NCBI RefSeq assembly: GCF_004217185.1
Contig: NZ_SHKL01000001.1
Location: 2,974,001 to 3,038,000 of the forward strand
Length of the DNA: 64,000 bases
Reading direction: 5' to 3'
From: Pseudonocardia sediminis
GTDB lineage: Bacteria > Actinomycetota > Actinomycetes > Mycobacteriales > Pseudonocardiaceae
Under the pieces are notes generated by a model. The model saw only the letters and a program-made list of their open reading frames with translations. It was not told the DNA's origin and did no database searches. A program made the position numbers and the translations under genes. Positions 1-8,911 of the stretch are shown piece after piece (position 1 is the first letter of the stretch; every line of letters starts with the position of its first letter).

Positions 1-133
1 CGAACGCACCGAGGTAGCCGATGACGACGACGATCGAGGGGACCAGCTTCGTGAACCCCTCGGACAGTCGCAGGCTCACCGTCCCGGCCACCTCGAGCAG
101 GATCGCGAACGCCAGAAGGACGGCGGCGGGCAT
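1..133 (-). CDS. SMR-family multidrug/cation exporter, N-terminal part only
   Basis: Reading from the ATG at 133 gives about 44 residues before the window edge cuts the gene. The sequence matches the first membrane helix and loop of small multidrug resistance proteins (EmrE/Gdx): a hydrophobic stretch, then the conserved Glu at residue 14 (AILLEVAGT), then the L-x-x-SEGFT-x-L-x-PS pattern that links helices 1 and 2. In the family Glu14 binds protons and cationic substrate, and the protein works as a dimer in the cytoplasmic membrane. The rest (about 60 residues) lies outside the window, so the EmrE-like and guanidinium-exporter (Gdx) subtypes cannot be told apart. It lies 67 bp downstream of the AtuA-like gene on the same strand. 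Confidence 0.85.
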   Translation of the reverse strand, partial: MPAAVLLAFAILLEVAGTVSLRLSEGFTKLVPSIVVVIGYLGAF

Positions 134-162
134 GGTCGGACCTCGTTCTCACAGCCGGGATA

Positions 163-180
163 GTGGAACAAATGTATCAC
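163..180 (-). promoter_or_regulatory. AT-rich imperfect palindrome upstream of the SMR gene
   Basis: The sequence GTGGAACAAATGTATCAC is an imperfect inverted repeat with outer arms GTG/CAC and inner arms ACA/TGT. It is much more AT-rich than its surroundings and sits 30 bp before the SMR start codon. A promoter element or a repressor site for the exporter is likely from position, but no regulator gene is visible next to it. Confidence 0.3.
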
Positions 181-200
181 TGACCCGTTGCGAGAAGCGT

Positions 201-1952
201 CTACGGAGCTGTGACGTACCTCGACCTCAGGTACTCGCCGACCGACTTCCCGATCTGGTCGACGCGCAGGTTCGACGAACCCCCGGTCCCGAGCAGCCCC
301 TTGAGGACGACGTGCACCGCCCGCAGGTGCGGCAGCTCGTGCCGGACGACCTCGCAGTCCTTCGCCTCCGGCAGGAGCTCGCGGATCTTCTCGGTGCTCA
401 GGGTCGTGCGCAGCCACTCCCAGTGCGCCGGGTCCGGCGCCCAGATCCCGACGTTGGAGTTGCCGCCCTTGTCCCCGGCCCGCGCGTAGGTGAGGTCGCC
501 GAGCATCACCCGGCCCCCACCGGCCCGGGGGGCGCCGGCGGACCCGTCCTGCGGGGGCTGGGCGATCTCCTCGACGGTGGCGAACCGGGACGTGACGGGC
601 GCGTCGAGCACCGTTCCGTCGTCGAGCACGGCGCGGTGCGGGACGAGCTCGGCGGGCAGCAGCGCGGGCCAGTAGTCGATCCGTGGCCACGGCTCGCTGA
701 CCCGCTGGGCGTGCCCGTCGTGGTGGAAGCCGGGAAATCCCTGCAGGTAGAGGCTGCCGACGGCGGGGACGAACCGGCGCAACGGCTCGGGGTCGCGGGC
801 GGTCGCGATCACCCGGATCGGGACCGTCGCCTCCCACTGGTCGGACGGGTCCTGCGCCGCGGTGCCCAGCGGCGTCACGTCGAGTTGGTCGACGTGGCCC
901 TCGAGCTGGGCGCGCAGCTGCTCGCGCAGCAGGTCCACCTTCTCGGCGACGTTCGGGGAGGTGCAGAACAGCATCTGGGAGATCTCGTAGCCGATCGGCG
1001 CGAACACCGCGATCTTCGCCGTCGGCGGCGGGGGAGATCCGGTGACCGGCCCGATCGCGACCCGGTCGGGCCCGACCTGCTCCAGCGTCACCGTGTCCAG
1101 GTGCACGGTGGCGTCGGGGTTGAGGTAGCGCGGGCCCTGGATCTCGTAGACGAGCTGGGCGGTGACCGTGTCGACGGTGACCATGCCGCCGTCGCGGGCG
1201 TGCTTGGTGATCACACTGGAACCGTCGGCGGCGATCTCGCCGATCGGGAAGCCGCACTTCACCATGCCCGGGACCTGCGTGAACCCGGAGAAGTTGCCGC
1301 CGGTGGCGTGCGCGCCGCACTCGATGACGTGCCCGGCGGTGACGGCGCCGGCCAGGGCGTCCCAGTCGTCCGGGGTCCAGCCGTGCCACCAGGCCGCGGG
1401 CCCGGCCGTCAGCGAGGCGTCGGTGACGCGGCCGGTGACGACGATGTCGGCACCCCCGGCCAGCGCGGCGGCGATGCCGAACCCGCCCAGATAGGAGTTC
1501 GCCGCGATCGGCTCGACGCCCCAGTCCTTGAGCGGCGCGCCGGTGTCGAGGTGCTCCATCCCGTGGCCCTCGGTGTGGAACTCGCCGAGCCGGTCCAGCA
1601 CGTTGTCGCCCTCGACGTGGGCGACCCGTAGCGACAGCCCGGCCGCGGCGATCCGCTCCCGCAGCGCGTCGGCCAGGCCGGAGGGGTTGAAGCCGCCGGC
1701 GTTGGTGACGACCTTGGTCCCGCGCTCGGCGATCGTGGCCAGATGCGGCTCGAGCTGGCGCAGGAAGTAGGCGACGTACCCGCCGCTCGCGTCCTTGCGG
1801 TAGCCCACGGCCAGCGCGGCGAGGGTGACCTCGGCCAGGTAATCGCCCATCAGGACGTCGACGGGGTCACCGGCCAGCGCCTCGTCGATCGCGGTGAAGC
1901 GGTCGCCGAGGTAGCCGGAGAAGTTGCCGATCCGGATCGGGTTGCGGGGCAC
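201..1952 (-). CDS. AtuA-family (DUF1446) acyl-CoA catabolism protein with C-terminal ferredoxin-fold domain
   Basis: This 583-residue protein starts at a GTG (1952) with a GGAGG eight bases upstream; the reading frame continues open further upstream but without a comparable start. Residues 1-450 match the DUF1446/AtuA family (IGNFSGYLGDR at the N-terminus, TNAGGFNP, GGADIVVTGRVTDASL, HATGGNFSG). Residues about 480-583 match the small domain often fused to it (GDLTYARAGDKGGNSNVG). In Pseudomonas AtuA belongs to the acyclic terpene (citronellol) pathway; in actinobacteria relatives usually sit with acyl-CoA carboxylase genes, which are absent here, so the substrate is unknown. The gene reads away from the divergent CvnA-like gene and toward the SMR exporter. 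Confidence 0.85.
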   Translation of the reverse strand: MPRNPIRIGNFSGYLGDRFTAIDEALAGDPVDVLMGDYLAEVTLAALAVGYRKDASGGYVAYFLRQLEPHLATIAERGTKVVTNAGGFNPSGLADALRERIAAAGLSLRVAHVEGDNVLDRLGEFHTEGHGMEHLDTGAPLKDWGVEPIAANSYLGGFGIAAALAGGADIVVTGRVTDASLTAGPAAWWHGWTPDDWDALAGAVTAGHVIECGAHATGGNFSGFTQVPGMVKCGFPIGEIAADGSSVITKHARDGGMVTVDTVTAQLVYEIQGPRYLNPDATVHLDTVTLEQVGPDRVAIGPVTGSPPPPTAKIAVFAPIGYEISQMLFCTSPNVAEKVDLLREQLRAQLEGHVDQLDVTPLGTAAQDPSDQWEATVPIRVIATARDPEPLRRFVPAVGSLYLQGFPGFHHDGHAQRVSEPWPRIDYWPALLPAELVPHRAVLDDGTVLDAPVTSRFATVEEIAQPPQDGSAGAPRAGGGRVMLGDLTYARAGDKGGNSNVGIWAPDPAHWEWLRTTLSTEKIRELLPEAKDCEVVRHELPHLRAVHVVLKGLLGTGGSSNLRVDQIGKSVGEYLRSRYVTAP

Positions 1953-2261
1953 GGGGGTGACCTCCAGTCGAGCCGGGGCGCGGGCGGCCCCTCCCGGTCT
2001 CACGTGACCAGGTCCGTCCGGCCGGTGCAAGCGCGGCCCGTCGCGCACGGTCGTCCGCCGGGCGTGTCGGACCCCGGACCTGGGGTGGACGCCTCCGTGC
2101 CGGAGCCGCCCGGCCCCGTGTGGGGCACCGCCCACCGCATCCGGGGCGGCTCGTAGGCAACCAGCCGGTAGATTCCCTTTCCGAGCGTGCCCGGGTCCAT
2201 CCGATCCGGGCCGGAGGCGTCCGAGGCACGGGCGTCGCACGAGTCGTTCGGAGGACATCGC
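1953..2261. other. Intergenic gap between divergent genes
   Basis: This 309-bp gap separates the divergent AtuA-like and CvnA-like genes and must hold both promoters. No conserved coding sequence is seen. A TAGATT at 2169-2174 could serve as a -10 for the rightward gene. The GGAGG boxes for both flanking genes lie at its two ends. Confidence 0.5.
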
Positions 2262-4313
2262 GTGCAGCGAGACGACCCGTCGGGCACCCGGCCGGGCGGT
2301 CCCGCGCCAGCCGGCTCCCGCGGGGAGGGCGCTGCGCCGGGGACCGACGGCGACGCCGTCATGGCCGCCCTGGCCCACCGGCTCCGCGCCCGCTCCGAGC
2401 GCCAGCAGCTGCTGACCGAACGCCTGCGCAGCGGTGAGCTGCGCCCCGGCGCCCTGGCCGACCTCGCCGAGCTGGCCGCCGCAGCCCGTCGCGGGGTGCG
2501 CGACGGCGACCACATCCTCGTCATGTCCGGCACCCCGCCGACGCCGCGCAGCACCGGGGCGGTGCCGCTGGGGCAGGCCCTGTCGACGGCGGTCGCCGCC
2601 AGCGAAGCAGCCTCCCGCACCGTCGTGCCGCCGACGCCGAGCGTGTCCCTCGACGGCGCCGCCGAGCCCGTCTTCGGGCAGATCCTCGCCGAGCTGCTCG
2701 CCCACGCGGTCACGACGACCGGGCCGGGTGAGCGTCTCGAGCTGCACATCCGCTGGGCGCCCGACGGCGGCGTCGTGCTGGAGCTGCTCTGCGCCCAGCC
2801 GGCGCAGAACCGGGCCCCGATCGAGGACCTGGACCGGATGCTGGCCGCCGGCCGCCCGGACGGTGCGGTGGCTCCGAACGAGATCGGGCTCTATGTCGCG
2901 GCCCGCCTGGCCCGCGCGATCGGTGCCCGGCTCGGGACCCGCAGCTCCGCCGGGACGCAGTCGGTGCCGGGGCTCTCGCCGGTCGCGGTGCTGCATCTCC
3001 CACCGTCGCTGCTGGCCGGGGGCCGTGGGGGTGGGCAGGACTCGGTCCGCACCGAGGACGTCGTCGCGCCCGGTCCCGAGGACCTCGCCCCGGTCGCCGA
3101 GACACCGTCCGAGCCGCCGGCGCCGTCCGTCCCGTCCGCCGAGCCGCCCGTCCCGCCGTGGCCGCCGATCCCGGCCGGGACCGGGGCCGGTAGTACGTCC
3201 GCCCAGCTCCCGACGGGCCAGCTCCCGACGGGTCAGGTCCCGACGAGCCGGTTGCCGACGGGCCCGGCCCCGGCGGGTCAGCTCCCGACCGGGCAGGTCC
3301 CCACCGAGCAGGTCCCGACGGCGCAGGCCCCGAACGGGCACGCCCCGCTCGTTCCGGGGGACCCGGCGGTCGGTCAGGTACCGCCGGGGGAGGGGCCGTC
3401 GCGCATCCCCGTGCGGCCGATGCCCCTCGGCGCGTGGCGCCGGCACCCGAACGCACCGCAGTCCGGTCCGAGCCCCGACGGCCCGGCCGGTCCGCCGCGT
3501 TCACCGCAGGGCCCGCCGGTCCCCGGCCAGCCGCTCTCCGGCCAGGCGCTCTCCGGGCAGTCGGGTCCGCGGCCGCCGTCCCTCCCGGTCCCGCCGCTGC
3601 CCACGAGATCGCCGCAGGGGCCCGGCGCGCGGCCGCCGTTCCAGCAGCAGCCGGTCGCCGAGACGCCGCCGGTGACCGAGGCGTTGCCGGTCCCCGGCAC
3701 GACCCCGCCGGTCGAGCTGTTCGGGCCGTTCGACACGGACGTGCCGGTGGCCGTCGACGACATGGACGGCACGCCGATCTTCGCCGCCGTCGCGTCCGCC
3801 TGGTTCCGCGACCCGGAGGGTGCCGCGGGGTCCGCCCGGACCACCGCGCTGCCGACCGCCGGGACGAACGGCGCCCGCGGCCCGGAGAACTGGTCCACCG
3901 TCGGTGACGCCGAGTTCGAGGCCGCCCGGATCCGCGCGAACCGTGTCGTCGAGTCCCCGACCACGGCCCAGGGCCTGCCCCAGCGCCGTCCGGGGCAGCA
4001 GATGGTCCCGCCGTCACGCCGGGACGCCGGCGCCTCCCGGCACGCCAGCTCGATGGAGCGCCAGCCCGACCGCGTCCGCAACCGCCTGGCCAGCTACCAG
4101 CGCGGCCTGCGGGAGGGCCGGCACCGCGCGGCCGAGGAGCAGCAGGGCACCAACGGTGCCGCCGCGAACGGCAACGGATCCGCTCCGTGGCCGACCGCCC
4201 AGCCGATGGCACCGGTACCGGGTCACGGGCGTCCCGAGGCGCACGGCTTCCCGGGCGACAACGGCACCAACGGTGCCGCGCCCTTCGGCGAGGACGGCCG
4301 CAACGTCGGCTGA
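2262..4313 (+). CDS. Soluble CvnA-like histidine-kinase relative with degenerate ATPase domain and long Pro-rich tail
   Basis: The protein has 683 residues; the GTG start is preceded by GGAGG with seven bases between. Residues about 34-90 resemble the dimerisation helices and 115-255 the HATPase domain of actinobacterial conservon sensor kinases (CvnA type). No membrane segment or nitrate-sensing domain precedes them. The N-box that normally reads LLDNA is LLAHA (near residue 148), and the G1 motif DxGxG is missing; only a G2-like GLYVAARLA (near 209) remains. ATP binding is therefore doubtful. Residues 255-600 are Pro/Gly-rich and include pentapeptide repeats. A basic helix near 607 (NRLASYQRGLREGRHRA) resembles the C-terminal tail of CvnA proteins. 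A P450 gene follows after 77 bp, as in conservons, but the CvnB, CvnC and CvnD partners are absent. An adaptor or scaffold role is inference. Confidence 0.65.
   Translation: MQRDDPSGTRPGGPAPAGSRGEGAAPGTDGDAVMAALAHRLRARSERQQLLTERLRSGELRPGALADLAELAAAARRGVRDGDHILVMSGTPPTPRSTGAVPLGQALSTAVAASEAASRTVVPPTPSVSLDGAAEPVFGQILAELLAHAVTTTGPGERLELHIRWAPDGGVVLELLCAQPAQNRAPIEDLDRMLAAGRPDGAVAPNEIGLYVAARLARAIGARLGTRSSAGTQSVPGLSPVAVLHLPPSLLAGGRGGGQDSVRTEDVVAPGPEDLAPVAETPSEPPAPSVPSAEPPVPPWPPIPAGTGAGSTSAQLPTGQLPTGQVPTSRLPTGPAPAGQLPTGQVPTEQVPTAQAPNGHAPLVPGDPAVGQVPPGEGPSRIPVRPMPLGAWRRHPNAPQSGPSPDGPAGPPRSPQGPPVPGQPLSGQALSGQSGPRPPSLPVPPLPTRSPQGPGARPPFQQQPVAETPPVTEALPVPGTTPPVELFGPFDTDVPVAVDDMDGTPIFAAVASAWFRDPEGAAGSARTTALPTAGTNGARGPENWSTVGDAEFEAARIRANRVVESPTTAQGLPQRRPGQQMVPPSRRDAGASRHASSMERQPDRVRNRLASYQRGLREGRHRAAEEQQGTNGAAANGNGSAPWPTAQPMAPVPGHGRPEAHGFPGDNGTNGAAPFGEDGRNVG
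3204..3345 (+). repeat. 15-bp coding repeats specifying PTGQ[LV] pentapeptides
   Basis: Inside the CvnA-like gene the DNA repeats a 15-bp unit of the form CAGCTCCCGACGGGY about nine times with substitutions, giving a run of PTGQ[LV]-type pentapeptides (residues about 315-360). A second, shorter repeat (LSGQ) follows near 3535. Such in-frame tandem units change copy number easily; the segment is probably an unstructured linker. Confidence 0.75.
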
Positions 4314-4390
4314 AACGGTGGGACGTCGCCGGTGCGGCGGGCGTAGGTTCGGGAACCAGACCGCGAGCCGCCGTCCGGAGAGGACCGGAG

Positions 4391-5653
4391 ATGACCGCCG
4401 GCGCCACCGTCCCGATCGAGCTCGACCACGCGTTCCTGCAGGATCCGCACGCCGCCTACGCGCTGCTGCGGGAGGAACGGCCGGTGACCCGGGCCGTCAC
4501 CGGGCTGGGGCTCAACGTCTGGGTCGTCACCCGCTACGCCGACGTCCGGGCCGCGCTCAACGACCCGCGTCTGTCCAAGCAGGGCAGCCGCTTCGGCGAG
4601 ATCATCCAGCGTCACTCGGTCGCCCCGGAGCGCCTGGTGCAGTTCTCCGAGGTCTTCTCCGAGCACATGCTGAACTCCGACCCGCCGGACCACACACGGC
4701 TGCGCAAGCTCGTCGGCCGCGCGTTCACGGTGCGCGCGATCGCCCGGATGCGGGAGCGGATCACCGAGATCGCCACCGGCCTGGCCGACGCGATGCAGGC
4801 CCGCCTGGACGCCGGTGAGCGGGAGGTCGACCTGCTCGACGCGTTCGCGTTCCTGCTGCCGATGACCGTCATCTGCGAGATCCTCGGCGTGCCCGAGGAG
4901 CGGCGTGACGACTTCCGGCGCTGGTCGAGCACCCTGCTCTCGCAGGGCGAGCCCGACGTCCGCGCGACGGCGAGCCGGGAGATGGGCGCGTTCCTGTCCG
5001 GGCTCGTCGAGCAGAAGCGCGCCGAGCCGGGTGAGGACATGCTGTCGGCGATCGTGGCGGAGACCGAGAGCAGCGCCGGCGGAACGAGCATCGGCGCTGC
5101 CGACGAGGACCGGCTGAGCACGACCGAGGCCACGTCGATGGCGTTCCTGCTGCTCGTCGCCGGGCACGAGACCACGGTGAACCTGATCGGCAACGGGATG
5201 CGCGCCCTGCTCACCCACCCCGAGCAGATGGCTCGCCTGCGCGAGGACCTCGACCTGGCCCCGAAGGCGGTCGAGGAGTTCCTGCGCTACGACGGCCCGA
5301 TCAACCTCGCGACCCTGCGCTTCACCGCCGAGCCGGTGACGATCGGCGGCGTCGACATCGGCGAGGGCGAGATCGTCATGATCGCCCTGGACTCCGCGAA
5401 CCGGGACCCTGAGCGCTACCCGGACCCGGACACCCTCGACCTGACCCGCGACACGAGCAACCACGTCGCGTTCGGCTACGGCATCCATCACTGCGTGGGT
5501 GCGGCGCTGGCCCGGCTGGAGGGTGAGATCGAGTTCCGGACGCTCGTCGGCCGCTTCCCGCACATGTCCCTCGCCGCCGAGCCGCAGGAGCTGGCCTGGC
5601 GCGAGTCCACCCTGATCCGCGGCCTGCTGCGGCTACCGGTCCGGCTCGCCTGA
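4391..5653 (+). CDS. Cytochrome P450 (CYP107-like, class I bacterial)
   Basis: A 420-residue bacterial P450 of normal length. The I-helix oxygen-activating motif AGHETT is at residues 257-262, the K-helix ExxR is in EEFLR, and the heme-binding loop FGYGIHHCVG places the thiolate Cys at residue 368. The ATG start has a GGAG just upstream. No ferredoxin or reductase gene is adjacent, so electrons must come from elsewhere. It follows the CvnA-like gene by 77 bp on the same strand, recalling the P450 (CvnE) that ends some Streptomyces conservons. The substrate cannot be read from the sequence. Its last 21 bases overlap the end of the convergent pseudouridine synthase gene. Confidence 0.9.
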   Translation: MTAGATVPIELDHAFLQDPHAAYALLREERPVTRAVTGLGLNVWVVTRYADVRAALNDPRLSKQGSRFGEIIQRHSVAPERLVQFSEVFSEHMLNSDPPDHTRLRKLVGRAFTVRAIARMRERITEIATGLADAMQARLDAGEREVDLLDAFAFLLPMTVICEILGVPEERRDDFRRWSSTLLSQGEPDVRATASREMGAFLSGLVEQKRAEPGEDMLSAIVAETESSAGGTSIGAADEDRLSTTEATSMAFLLLVAGHETTVNLIGNGMRALLTHPEQMARLREDLDLAPKAVEEFLRYDGPINLATLRFTAEPVTIGGVDIGEGEIVMIALDSANRDPERYPDPDTLDLTRDTSNHVAFGYGIHHCVGAALARLEGEIEFRTLVGRFPHMSLAAEPQELAWRESTLIRGLLRLPVRLA

Positions 5654-6577
5654 CCAGCCGGCGCGGTCGTCCCACGCCTGCAGCGTGCGGCGGCTCTCGA
5701 ACCGGCGGGGCTCGCCGCTGACCGGGTCGGTGAACTCCAGTGTCCGGGCGAGGAGCTGCAGCGGGCGGGCGAAGTCGTCCAGCGGGCGATCGCGGAGGTC
5801 GGGGTAGAAGTCGTCACCCAGGATCGGCACGCCCAGCTCGCTCATGTGCACGCGCAGCTGGTGGGTGCGCCCGGTGTAGGGGGTGAGGCGGTAGCGGCCG
5901 CGGCCGTCGCGGTGCCCGTCGAGCTCGACGAGCGTCTCGGCGTTGACCTCACCGGGCTCGGTCACGGCCTGGAAGACGCCGCGCTCCTTGACGATCCGGG
6001 ACCGGACCGTCCGCGGCAGCTCCAGCGACGGCTCGTACGGCGCGATCGCCTCGTAGGTCTTCGCGACGCGACGCTTGGCGAACATCGTCTGGTAGGCCCC
6101 ACGCAGCTCCGGGCGCACGACCAGCAGCAACAGGCCTGCGGTGGCCCGGTCGAGGCGGTGCGCGGGGCTCAGCGCGGGCAGGTCGAGCTCGCGGCGCAGG
6201 CGGACCAGCGCCGTCTCCAGGACGTGGCGCCCGCGCGGGATCGTGGCCAGGAAGTGCGGCTTGTCGACGACGAGGATGTCGTCGTCACGGTGCACGATCC
6301 CGATCCCGAACGGGACGGCGACCTCGTCGGGCAGGTCGCGGTGCAGCCACAGGAACGTCCCCGGCGCGAACGGGCTGTCCGGACCCAGCGGGCCGTCGGT
6401 GCCGACGATCTCGCCGCCGGCCAGCATCTCGTCGAGCCGGACCGGGTCGACGCGGGGGAGCCGCTCGATCAGGTGCGCCCGCATCGACGGCCAGGTGCTG
6501 CCGTCGTCGGGGGTCCGCAGCCGTGCCGGGTCCAGCCCGTGCCGCTGCGGCAGCGGGGATCGGAGCCGGCGTCGCAC
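5633..6577 (-). CDS. RluA-family RNA pseudouridine synthase
   Basis: The 314-residue product isomerises uridine to pseudouridine in rRNA or tRNA. The catalytic motif HRLDRATAGL carries the essential Asp, and TGRTHQLRVHM is the conserved RluA C-terminal motif. The N-terminus lacks a clear S4 domain. The chosen start is GTG at 6577 and no strong ribosome-binding site precedes it, so the true start could be slightly downstream. It overlaps the P450 gene tail to tail by 21 bp. The exact RNA target is not identifiable. Confidence 0.85.
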   Translation of the reverse strand: MRRRLRSPLPQRHGLDPARLRTPDDGSTWPSMRAHLIERLPRVDPVRLDEMLAGGEIVGTDGPLGPDSPFAPGTFLWLHRDLPDEVAVPFGIGIVHRDDDILVVDKPHFLATIPRGRHVLETALVRLRRELDLPALSPAHRLDRATAGLLLLVVRPELRGAYQTMFAKRRVAKTYEAIAPYEPSLELPRTVRSRIVKERGVFQAVTEPGEVNAETLVELDGHRDGRGRYRLTPYTGRTHQLRVHMSELGVPILGDDFYPDLRDRPLDDFARPLQLLARTLEFTDPVSGEPRRFESRRTLQAWDDRAGWSGEPDR

Positions 6578-6651
6578 CGGGTCCAGGCTACGGGCGGCGT
6601 GACCCGATTCTCCCTGGGGTTCGGCCGCGCCGGTCGTTAGCGTGGTCGCTC

Positions 6652-7272
6652 GTGAGCTGGGCTTCCTACGGTGCGTACCTGTTGATCGTCGTCGTCCTCG
6701 TGCTGGTCCCCGGACCGGACACGTTCGTCCTCCTGCGCTCGTCGCTGACCGGCGGGCGACGGTCGGGCCTGCTGACGACGGCCGGGGTGTTCACCGGCAA
6801 CGCCGTGCAGGGCAGCGCCGCGGCGTTCGGGCTCGGGGTGCTGATCACGCAGTCGCACACCCTGTTCACGATCCTGCGCTGGGCCGGTGTCGCCTACCTC
6901 TGCGTCCTCGCGTTCGGCGCGCTGCGGGCCGCCCGGCGCGGCGACTACCCCTCGCTCGACGGCGCGGCGCCGGTCGCCGGAGCGGGGAAGGCGTTCGGGC
7001 GCGGGTTCCTGTCCAACGTCACCAACCCGAAGATCCTGATCATGTACCTGTCGGTGCTTCCGCAGTTCCTGGTGCCCGGTGTGACCGGGACCGGCGACGC
7101 GCTGCTGCTCGCGCTGACCGTCGCCGTGCTGGGCGGGCTCTGGTTCGTCGGGCTGGTGCTCCTCGTGCACCGCGCCCGGGAGTGGTTCTCCCGGCGCCGG
7201 GTGCGCCGCGCAGGGGACGCGGTCTCCGGCGTCGCGCTGCTGGGCTTCGGAGCCGCGCTCGCCGTCGACTGA
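6652..7272 (+). CDS. LysE/RhtB-family amino-acid exporter
   Basis: A 206-residue membrane protein of typical LysE size with about six hydrophobic helices. The family signature VLVPGPDTFVLL falls at residues 16-27 after the GTG start at 6652, and SNVTNPKILIMYLSVLPQF is the second conserved block, at the start of the C-terminal half. The family exports amino acids or related metabolites across the cytoplasmic membrane by proton exchange. It is divergent from the pseudouridine synthase gene, with 74 bp between the starts. The substrate is unknown. Confidence 0.85.
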   Translation: MSWASYGAYLLIVVVLVLVPGPDTFVLLRSSLTGGRRSGLLTTAGVFTGNAVQGSAAAFGLGVLITQSHTLFTILRWAGVAYLCVLAFGALRAARRGDYPSLDGAAPVAGAGKAFGRGFLSNVTNPKILIMYLSVLPQFLVPGVTGTGDALLLALTVAVLGGLWFVGLVLLVHRAREWFSRRRVRRAGDAVSGVALLGFGAALAVD

Positions 7273-7433
7273 CGCGTCATCGCTGCCTTTCGGCGAACCC
7301 GGTGCCGTGGTGTGTACCTGATCAAGACCCGGGGCCGCGCGCTTGCCCGCATCGTGGGTGAGAGTTCATGATGCGGGTGACACCGACGTCGTCGACGTGA
7401 CCCGCGAGGGCCGTCCCGCCCCGTGGAGCGTTC

Positions 7434-8888
7434 TTGTCCGACACCGCGATCATCGTCAACACGGTCGTGGCCGTGCTGGCCACGGTCCTGCTCATCGTCC
7501 GCTTCCGGCTGAACCCGGTGGTCTCGCTCGTGATCGGCGCGGCCTATCTCGGGCTGACCGCGGGGCTGGGTGTCGAGGGCACCGTCGAGGCGATCACGGG
7601 CGGGTTCGGCGACATCCTGGCCGAGGTCGGGCTGCTGATCGCGTTCGGTGTGCTCACCGGCGCAATGCTGCAACGGGCCGGCGCGATCGAGCGGCTGGTC
7701 GCGATGCTGCTGCGGGTCTGCGGCCCGCGCGGGATGCCGTACGCGACGGCCGTCACCGTCGGTACGGTCCTGCAGTCGATCTTCGTCGACGTCCTGCTCG
7801 TGATCTCCGCCCCGCTGGCCCGGCGGCTCGCACCCCGGATCGGTGACCACGGCCTCCCCCGGATGGCGACCGCCCTGGCGATCGGCCTGGAGTGCGGAAT
7901 CGTGCTGATGGTCCCCGGCGTCGGGGCGCTCGCGCTGGCCGGCCTGCTCGGGGTGCCGCTGGGGACGATGCTGCTGGCCGGGTTCGTGCTGGTCGTGCCG
8001 ACGGTGCTGATCGCCACCGCGATCATGACGTTCGTCTTCCGCCGGGGCTGGTGGGATCCGATCCGGGACGAGCAGGCCGAGCTCGCCGCCGCGGGCCCGG
8101 TCACCGGCGGCAGCCCGGCGGGTGGGCCGTCCACCGACGATGCCGGGCCCGCTGCGACGGCGGCCGCCCCGGACCGGGAGCCCCTCGCGGCGGCCGCGGC
8201 ACCGTCGTCGACCACGCTCACCGACGCCGGTCCGATGCGGCGCGATGTCTCCCTGCTGCTGCTGTTCACCCCGCTGCTCGTGGCGTTGCTCCTGATCGCC
8301 GCCGGTGCGGTGCTCGAGGTGGCCGAGGTGTCGGTCCCGGTGCTCGCGTTCGTCGCCGAGCCGGTGATCGCGCTGCTGATCGGGCTGATCGGCACCACCG
8401 TCGTGTGCTCCTACGCGACCGGGCGGACCGCCGTCGAGGAGTCGGTGGCGGGCGGGTTCCGGGAGAGCGGGCAGATCCTGATCCTGACCGGCGTCGGCGG
8501 CTCGCTGGCCACGACCATCCAGAAGGCCGGGCTCGGCGACATCCTCGGGCAGTACTTCTCCGCCACCACCGTCGCCCCGCTGCTGATGGTCTGGGTGATC
8601 GCCGCCGTGCTGCACGTCGCGATCGGATCGGTGACGATCTCGGCGATCACCGCGGCCGGCGTCCTGGCCCCGGTCGCGCCGATCATCGGGCTCAGCCCGG
8701 TGCTGGTCGCGCTGGCCGCGGGGGCCGGATCGCTGTTCGCCGTGCACGTCACGTCGAACACGTTCTGGTTGCTGCAGTCGCTGATGGGGCAGACCACCCG
8801 TGGAGCGTTGAAGACCTGCTCGGTGGGGGTCTCGGTCGCCTCGGTGGTCGCGATCGGAATCATCCTGCCGATGTCGCTGGTGTTCTGA
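7434..8888 (+). CDS. GntP-family carboxylate permease
   Basis: A 484-residue, roughly 12-helix membrane protein of the gluconate:H+ symporter family (GntP), recognised by GGFGDILAEVGLLIAFG near residue 60, its repeat GGFRESGQILILTGVGGS in the second half, and IGSVTISAITAAG. A charged Ala/Pro-rich cytoplasmic loop (about residues 205-265) makes it longer than most members. The start is TTG at 7434 behind a GGAG. It leads a three-gene unit with a CoA-transferase and a lyase, so it probably imports the hydroxy- or dicarboxylic acid those enzymes process, rather than gluconate (inference). Confidence 0.82.
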   Translation: MSDTAIIVNTVVAVLATVLLIVRFRLNPVVSLVIGAAYLGLTAGLGVEGTVEAITGGFGDILAEVGLLIAFGVLTGAMLQRAGAIERLVAMLLRVCGPRGMPYATAVTVGTVLQSIFVDVLLVISAPLARRLAPRIGDHGLPRMATALAIGLECGIVLMVPGVGALALAGLLGVPLGTMLLAGFVLVVPTVLIATAIMTFVFRRGWWDPIRDEQAELAAAGPVTGGSPAGGPSTDDAGPAATAAAPDREPLAAAAAPSSTTLTDAGPMRRDVSLLLLFTPLLVALLLIAAGAVLEVAEVSVPVLAFVAEPVIALLIGLIGTTVVCSYATGRTAVEESVAGGFRESGQILILTGVGGSLATTIQKAGLGDILGQYFSATTVAPLLMVWVIAAVLHVAIGSVTISAITAAGVLAPVAPIIGLSPVLVALAAGAGSLFAVHVTSNTFWLLQSLMGQTTRGALKTCSVGVSVASVVAIGIILPMSLVF

Positions 8889-8911
8889 CCATGTCCGTCG
8901 AAAGAGGAGTC

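Noticed and set aside
134..200. Possible guanidine riboswitch before the SMR gene
   Set aside because: The gap is only 67 bp and does not show the conserved riboswitch core; only a short palindrome is visible.
201..3446. Very long open frames on the strand opposite or beside real genes, here and throughout the window
   Set aside because: At this GC content stop codons are rare, so long frames arise as shadows. Their translations are rich in Arg, Pro and Ala and have no family motifs.
7365..7400. Ten-codon ORF (ATG at 7368) before the GntP gene as a leader peptide
   Set aside because: No good ribosome-binding site and no codon pattern; the start region fits chance.
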